The notes under the pieces are model-generated. The model did not search any database, had not been told where the DNA came from, and was given only the letters and a program-made list of their open reading frames with translations. Position numbers and translations under genes: made by a program. A stretch of 64,000 bases of DNA from contig DAOTVQ010000045.1 in assembly GCA_034436355.1 (NCBI GenBank), positions 1-64,000 on the forward strand, written 5' to 3'. Positions 60,816-64,000 of this stretch are shown here, piece by piece; the first letter of the stretch is position 1; each line of letters starts with the position of its first letter. This stretch comes from CP2-2F sp034436355 (GTDB lineage Bacteria; Chloroflexota; Anaerolineae; Aggregatilineales; UBA2796).

Positions 60816-61076
60816 TCTCCTCTTTTCTTAGACCTCGTGTCTTGTGTGTGCAGCGGCACAGCCTAACGTGCCGCATCGCCAACGAATAGGCAAACAAAAG
60901 CCGCCACGTCTTACGCGGCGGCGGCACACAAACAGAGGCAGCCCAAGCGCGCTAGGCGTGGTGGAAAGCCAGCTTCACCGTGCGCGGTGCGCTAACGGCG
61001 TGCTGCAAAGGGATGGTCAGGGCAGACCGTTTTACATGGGCAAGCATAAAGCCCGTTCAACTAGCCAACGATGATG
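60816..61076 (-). promoter_or_regulatory. Long structured leader of the decarboxylase gene with intrinsic terminator
   Basis: About 260 nt of untranslated leader. On the minus strand, a ten-pair stem (one G·U pair) at 60900-60922, loop AAG, is followed by TTTTGTTTG, an intrinsic terminator 76 nt upstream of the start codon. Other hairpins are seen: GGGC…GCCC and GGTC…GACC near the 5' end, CACCG…CGGTG, and a perfect seven-pair GCGGCAC…GTGCCGC stem at 60853-60874 between terminator and ribosome binding site. A 31-codon ORF lies upstream of the terminator. The pattern suggests transcription attenuation or a riboswitch. Confidence 0.6.
60952..61047 (-). CDS. Candidate leader peptide, 31 aa
   Basis: A small ORF lies in the decarboxylase leader and ends 30 bases before the terminator stem. 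The product begins MLAHVKRSALTIPL and is rich in His, Arg, Lys and Ala (eight basic or His residues). The upstream ribosome binding site is weak (ACGGGC). It could be a leader peptide that senses charged tRNA; this is inference, and chance ORFs of this size are common in GC-rich DNA. Confidence 0.3.
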   Translation of the reverse strand: MLAHVKRSALTIPLQHAVSAPRTVKLAFHHA

Positions 61077-61082
61077 TTATGC

Positions 61083-61110
61083 ATTATAGAACATGCGGCG
61101 CGGCTGTCAA
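61083..61110 (-). promoter_or_regulatory. Consensus promoter for the decarboxylase leader
   Basis: On the minus strand TTGACA and TATAAT are 16 bases apart, both perfect consensus boxes. The start site would be near 61076, giving a leader of about 260 nt. Confidence 0.8.
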
Positions 61111-61221
61111 TCCGTCCAGCGGGCATGTTGCAAGAATGTTGCTTTTTGTTGTGGATTTTTCAGGCGTTTAGCGGCTGCTGATGAGCCTTCCCGCACGCTT
61201 AAAGATTGATAAGCGGCGTGT

Positions 61222-61241
61222 GTGTCATAAACTTATGACAC
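61222..61241. promoter_or_regulatory. Perfect palindrome, possible operator
   Basis: GTGTCATAA and TTATGACAC flank a two-base spacer, a perfect 9-bp inverted repeat. It overlaps the end of a decayed permease gene. It could be a regulator site for the nearby decarboxylase promoter or a relic. Confidence 0.45.
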
Positions 61242-61500
61242 CTGTTCGCTTGCGCGCAGCGCACCCCTTGAGAGCAAGATCACCGCGCTTAGGATCAGCA
61301 CGCCGCCAAGCACGCGCAGTTCGGTGAGCGCCTGCCCCAACAGCAGTGCCGCCAGTAATAGGCTTACCACTGGCTCCAGCGTCGAGAGCAGCGCCGCCAA
61401 AAGACCAAGCGCAATGCCAAGTGGCTGCCCATCTTGTTTGCCGCCAACAGAAAGTTTGCATTGTTGTTTCCCCAGCCTGTGAGCGCCCAGATGGACGCAC
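61225..61500 (-). pseudogene. Decayed EamA/DMT-type permease fragment
   Basis: Two pieces in different frames together resemble the second half of an EamA transporter: upstream GASIWALTGWGNNNANFLLA ANKMG (frame one) and downstream GLLAALLSTLEPVVSLLLAA LLLGQALTE then VLGGVLILSAVILLSRGA (frame two). The shift lies near 61412. The N-terminal half of the gene is missing, where a GC hairpin and a repeat copy now stand. It is therefore not a functional gene. Confidence 0.7.
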
Positions 61501-61516
61501 CGCTTAAAAAATGAAT

Positions 61517-61536
61517 GGGTCGGACTCGTCCGACCC
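61517..61536. repeat. Perfect short inverted repeat
   Basis: GGGTCGGA and TCCGACCC flank CTCG, an eight-pair stem. On the minus strand it is followed within seven bases by a six-base U-run (CATTTTTT). It may be a terminator for a minus-strand transcript entering the pseudogene, or part of the mobile segment to its right. Confidence 0.5.
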
Positions 61537-61555
61537 TTGCGACAATGCACGTTTT

Positions 61556-61652
61556 ACCCCTATCCCTAGCCCTTTCCCACACGCGAGGACAGGGAATCAG
61601 CGGTAAGCTGAAAAGTCCCGCCCTGTCTACAGGGCGGGATTTAGAGTGGGGT
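61556..61652. repeat. Dispersed two-hairpin repeat, copy 2
   Basis: About 97 bp, aligning with copy 1 at 43095-43197 over nearly its whole length: CCCCTATCCCTAGCCCTTTC at one end, the CCCGCCCTGTCTAC…GGGCGGG hairpin near the other. The two copies differ in about one base in five, mostly in loops, with the hairpin stems kept. It lies between the permease fragment and the icd gene. Confidence 0.75.
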
Positions 61653-61695
61653 GAATTTTACTGCCCTCAGGTCATTGTGCGTAAAGGCAGCCGCC

Positions 61696-63150
61696 TTATT
61701 CGCCCTGCCCGCGGGTGAAGCCTTCCACACCGTCAAAGGTGTAGAGATGCTCAGTCTTGATGAAATCGTAGCCAGCGGCTGCCACGCGCCCAAGCAGGCT
61801 CACTACCTGCTGGTGCGTGATCGGCTGCCCTTGCACAGTGGACATAAAGCGGCAGCGCCAGTGATCCACACAGAAAGTCTCTGGCAAGCCATCCGGATAG
61901 ACCTTCTGCCCGCGATTGCTGATCATGGTCAGTTGCAGCCCTGCATCGCCCAACGCCTTGATCGCCTCACCGAGCTTGTTCGGGTCACGCTCTGTCCAGT
62001 GGAGGAAGACATCCACGCCGATCAGCTCTTTCTTGGCAGGCGGACGGCTCAAATTCACCTCAGCAGCTTTGGTCATGGCGCTGGCGGCGGAATAGGTGGC
62101 TGCCTTCAACTGCTGCGGCTTCTGCCCCAAGTGCTTCACCACCCATTCGGCAAATTCGCGGGTGCCAACCTTTTCACGGCTGACGCCTTCCTTGAAAATG
62201 TCGTAGGTGTGGTAGCCGTTCTCAATGGTTGCCAGCCATGCATTATGGACTGCCTCTGCCACGTCAGGCTGCCCAATATGCACCATCATCATCACGCCGC
62301 CCAGCAGCAAGCCCGAAGGATTGGCGAGATTCTGACCGGCACGGCGCGGCGCAGAGCCGTGAATCGCCTCGAACATGGCAGCATGGGTGCCGATGTTGGC
62401 GGAGCCTGCCAAGCCAACCGACCCGGCGATCTGCGCCGCCACATCGGAGAGGATATCGCCGTAGAGGTTGGGCAGCACGATCACATCGAACGCCTCAGGC
62501 GTATCCGCCATTTTTGCCGCGCCAATGTCCACAATCCAATGCTCTTTTTCCAGATCGGGATATTCCTCGCCGATCTCATCAAAGACCTTGTGGAACAAGC
62601 CGTCGGTCATCTTCATGATGTTGTCTTTGGTGAAGGCTGTCACCTTCTTGCGCCCGTTTTGGCGGGCATAATCGAAGGCGTAGCGCACGATTTTCTCGCA
62701 GCCGGGGCGCGTGATCAGCTTCAGACATTGGTAGACTTCGTCGCTTTGGCGGTGTTCAATGCCGGCGTAGAGGTCTTCCTCATTCTCGCGCACGATGACC
62801 AAATCCATGCCCGGATGCTTGGTGCGGATGAACGGATTGTAGGCGACGGACGGGCGCACATTGGCATACAAGCCCAGCGTCTTACGCGCCGTCACGTTCA
62901 GCGATTTGAAGCCGCCGCCTTGCGGTGTGGTGATCGGCGCTTTATAGAACACGCGGGTGCGGCGTAGCGATTCCCACGCGCTCGGCTCGATGCCGGCAGG
63001 GTTGCCACGCAAATAGACCTGCTCGCCAATCTCGATGGTCTCAATCTCAATACGTGCGCCCGCCTCTTTCAAGATGAAAAGACAGGCTTCCATAATTTCG
63101 GGACCGATGCCGTCGCCATGCGCGACTGTAATCGGAACGGTTTGGGACAT
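61696..63150 (-). CDS. icd: NADP-dependent isocitrate dehydrogenase, Thermus-type
   Basis: The enzyme converts isocitrate to 2-oxoglutarate in the TCA cycle. The 484-residue product has the substrate motif ITTPQGGGFKSLNVTARKTL, NENEEDLYAGIE-like sequence (VRENEEDLYAGIEHRQSD), the barrel core NLYGDILSDVAAQIAGSVGL AGSANIG and GSAPRRAGQNLANPSGLLLG at the cofactor site. The C-terminal extension of about 130 residues, ending FIKTEHLYTFDGVEGF, is typical of the long Thermus-type enzyme. The start at MSQTVPITV is preferred; a frame 13 codons longer is not conserved. Cofactor choice is inferred from family. Confidence 0.93.
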   Translation of the reverse strand: MSQTVPITVAHGDGIGPEIMEACLFILKEAGARIEIETIEIGEQVYLRGNPAGIEPSAWESLRRTRVFYKAPITTPQGGGFKSLNVTARKTLGLYANVRPSVAYNPFIRTKHPGMDLVIVRENEEDLYAGIEHRQSDEVYQCLKLITRPGCEKIVRYAFDYARQNGRKKVTAFTKDNIMKMTDGLFHKVFDEIGEEYPDLEKEHWIVDIGAAKMADTPEAFDVIVLPNLYGDILSDVAAQIAGSVGLAGSANIGTHAAMFEAIHGSAPRRAGQNLANPSGLLLGGVMMMVHIGQPDVAEAVHNAWLATIENGYHTYDIFKEGVSREKVGTREFAEWVVKHLGQKPQQLKAATYSAASAMTKAAEVNLSRPPAKKELIGVDVFLHWTERDPNKLGEAIKALGDAGLQLTMISNRGQKVYPDGLPETFCVDHWRCRFMSTVQGQPITHQQVVSLLGRVAAAGYDFIKTEHLYTFDGVEGFTRGQGE

Positions 63151-63219
63151 GCGTTTGTAATACCTTTCTGAGGGCGTGCAAAACAACACGCCTGCTGTGG
63201 ATATTTTTGACTGCCGCAG

Positions 63220-63248
63220 ATTCTAGCCTATGCGTGCCAACTCAACAA
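63220..63248 (-). promoter_or_regulatory. Promoter for icd
   Basis: On the minus strand TTGTTG and TAGAAT are 17 bases apart, giving a leader of about 60 bases to the ATG. A small GGCGTG…CACGCC hairpin lies in the leader. Confidence 0.55.
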
Positions 63249-63318
63249 CAATCGGAGACGATTCCGCCCATGTGTGGTATGGTTGAAGGCATTCCGTTCG
63301 TTTATGAGGATGTTGCCC

Positions 63319-64000
63319 ATGCGCCGCCTGTTCCTGATCGGGTGCGCCCTGCTCTGTGTGTTGCACGCCATGCCGATCACTGCCCAAAGCGATCTTGCTG
63401 CTGAGACGCTTGCCACCTTACGCGCTGCCGAACTGCCCCTTCGGAATCGCTTTACGCTTGCCCGTTGGTATCTTGGCGTCAGCGAACTGCCCGCCCGCCG
63501 CGTGGCGCCTGTCCGCTACCGCGTTGGCGATACCAAGCCGTTTGAAACCTATAATCTGGATACCAATACGCGCTTCAGCTTCACGGCGCGCCTTGCCCTC
63601 ACCAGCCAACACGCCCACTGGTGGTTTGAGGAAGGCTTCACGCCCAACCTAGCCGCCTTGCGCCGCAGCGCCGAACGCTTTGATCAGGTCATCTACCCGA
63701 CGGTGCGCGCCCACTTTGGCACTGAGGAGTCGCCCGGCGTGGATGCCGATCCGCGCTTGTACATCGTCCATGCCCACAATCTGGGCAGCAGCGTTGCCGC
63801 CTATTTCAGCAGCACCGATCACTATCCACGCGCCATTGTGCCAGACAGCAACGAGCATCAGATGTTCTGGGTAAACTTGGACACAATGGAAATTGGCACA
63901 TCAGGTTATGAAGGCACCCTTGCCCACGAATTCCAACACATGATCCATTACGCCAACGACTCTAATGAATCGCTGTGGCTAAATGAAGGCATGTCCGAGT
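63319..64000 (+). CDS. Secreted zinc metallopeptidase, N-terminal part (runs off window)
   Basis: The frame is open to the last base. The product begins MRRLFLIGCALLCVLHAMPI TAQ, a signal peptide cleaved near ITA-Q. The remaining about 200 residues contain DADPRLYIVHAHNLGSSVAA and then the zinc motif in TLAHEFQHMIHYANDSNESL WLNEGMSE, giving HExxH plus a downstream Glu in NEGMSE, a gluzincin-type site. Similar to large secreted peptidases (immune inhibitor A/M30-like) but too short to place. The ATG has AGGA eight bases upstream; an in-frame ATG five codons earlier is possible. Confidence 0.8.
   Translation, partial: MRRLFLIGCALLCVLHAMPITAQSDLAAETLATLRAAELPLRNRFTLARWYLGVSELPARRVAPVRYRVGDTKPFETYNLDTNTRFSFTARLALTSQHAHWWFEEGFTPNLAALRRSAERFDQVIYPTVRAHFGTEESPGVDADPRLYIVHAHNLGSSVAAYFSSTDHYPRAIVPDSNEHQMFWVNLDTMEIGTSGYEGTLAHEFQHMIHYANDSNESLWLNEGMSE

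Noticed and set aside
61651..62967. Plus-strand frame of 438 codons across icd
   Set aside because: Antisense to icd; no domain and a composition expected from the complement of a conserved gene.
1..64000. tRNA genes, rRNA genes, CRISPR arrays, IS transposases, phage integrases
   Set aside because: Gaps were read for T-arm sequences, spaced repeats and transposase motifs, and none were found.

Overview
The window looks like a chromosomal segment of a GC-rich bacterium, most probably a member of the Chloroflexota (Anaerolineae-like). This placement is inferred from Thr/Pro-rich linkers in envelope proteins (MltG-like and RodZ-like), a type Z zinc-type S14, a long Thermus-type isocitrate dehydrogenase, Chloroflexota-style secreted proteins, and frequent GTG/TTG starts. 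No 16S rRNA, tRNA or CRISPR array was seen, so the placement is not proven.

Positions 1-17488 hold a nearly complete S10-spc-alpha ribosomal superoperon read left to right: tuf (3' end), rpsJ-rplC-rplD-rplW-rplB-rpsS-rplV-rpsC-rplP-rpmC-rpsQ-rplN-rplX-rplE-rpsZ-rpsH-rplF-rplR-rpsE-rpmD-rplO-secY-adk-map-rpsM-rpsK-rpsD-rpoA-rplQ-truA-rplM-rpsI, closed by a strong intrinsic terminator. infA and rpmJ are missing from their usual place between map and rpsM. Several hairpins sit between genes (rplW/rplB, rplO/secY, rpsD/rpoA), and a promoter-like box lies before rpsK.

Positions 17.6-27.0 kb carry lipid and envelope genes: acyl-CoA synthetase with a MaoC-type hydratase, a single-domain response regulator, an MltG-like lytic transglycosylase with LysM, an adenosine-specific kinase family protein, a secreted beta-sandwich protein, a metallo-beta-lactamase-fold hydrolase, and fabF-fabH. 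Positions 27.2-33.8 kb carry tsaE-tsaB-rimI-udg (tRNA t6A synthesis and DNA repair, led by a promoter that predicts a leaderless mRNA), a RIO-family kinase, and a winged-helix regulator plus secreted alpha/beta hydrolase operon with palindromic operator-like sites over its promoter.

Positions 33.8-43.0 kb hold three large multi-spanning glycosyltransferase-like proteins, with a lone trpA and a cobalamin-binding mutase subunit plus MeaB chaperone between them, then an MFS permease and a TPR membrane protein. Positions 43.1-50.7 kb hold a dispersed repeat, a DNA methyltransferase fused to an Mrr-like nuclease domain, an M24 peptidase, rplI-rodZ, an SGNH hydrolase and a response-regulator/GAF/histidine kinase.

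Positions 50.8-64.0 kb hold a proteostasis and signalling group (hsp20-lon-response regulator), a PHP phosphoesterase fused to a Schlafen-type AlbA_2 domain, a low-GC orphan N6-adenine methyltransferase, a cytochrome P450, a PLP-dependent basic amino acid decarboxylase with a long structured leader, a decayed EamA permease next to the second copy of the dispersed repeat, isocitrate dehydrogenase, and the start of a secreted zinc metallopeptidase that runs off the window.

The best candidates for something undescribed are the PHP-AlbA_2 fusion with its family-less C-terminal domain, the decarboxylase leader with small ORF and intrinsic terminator, the methyltransferase-Mrr fusion with a compositionally distinct recognition region, and the approximately 100-bp two-hairpin repeat.
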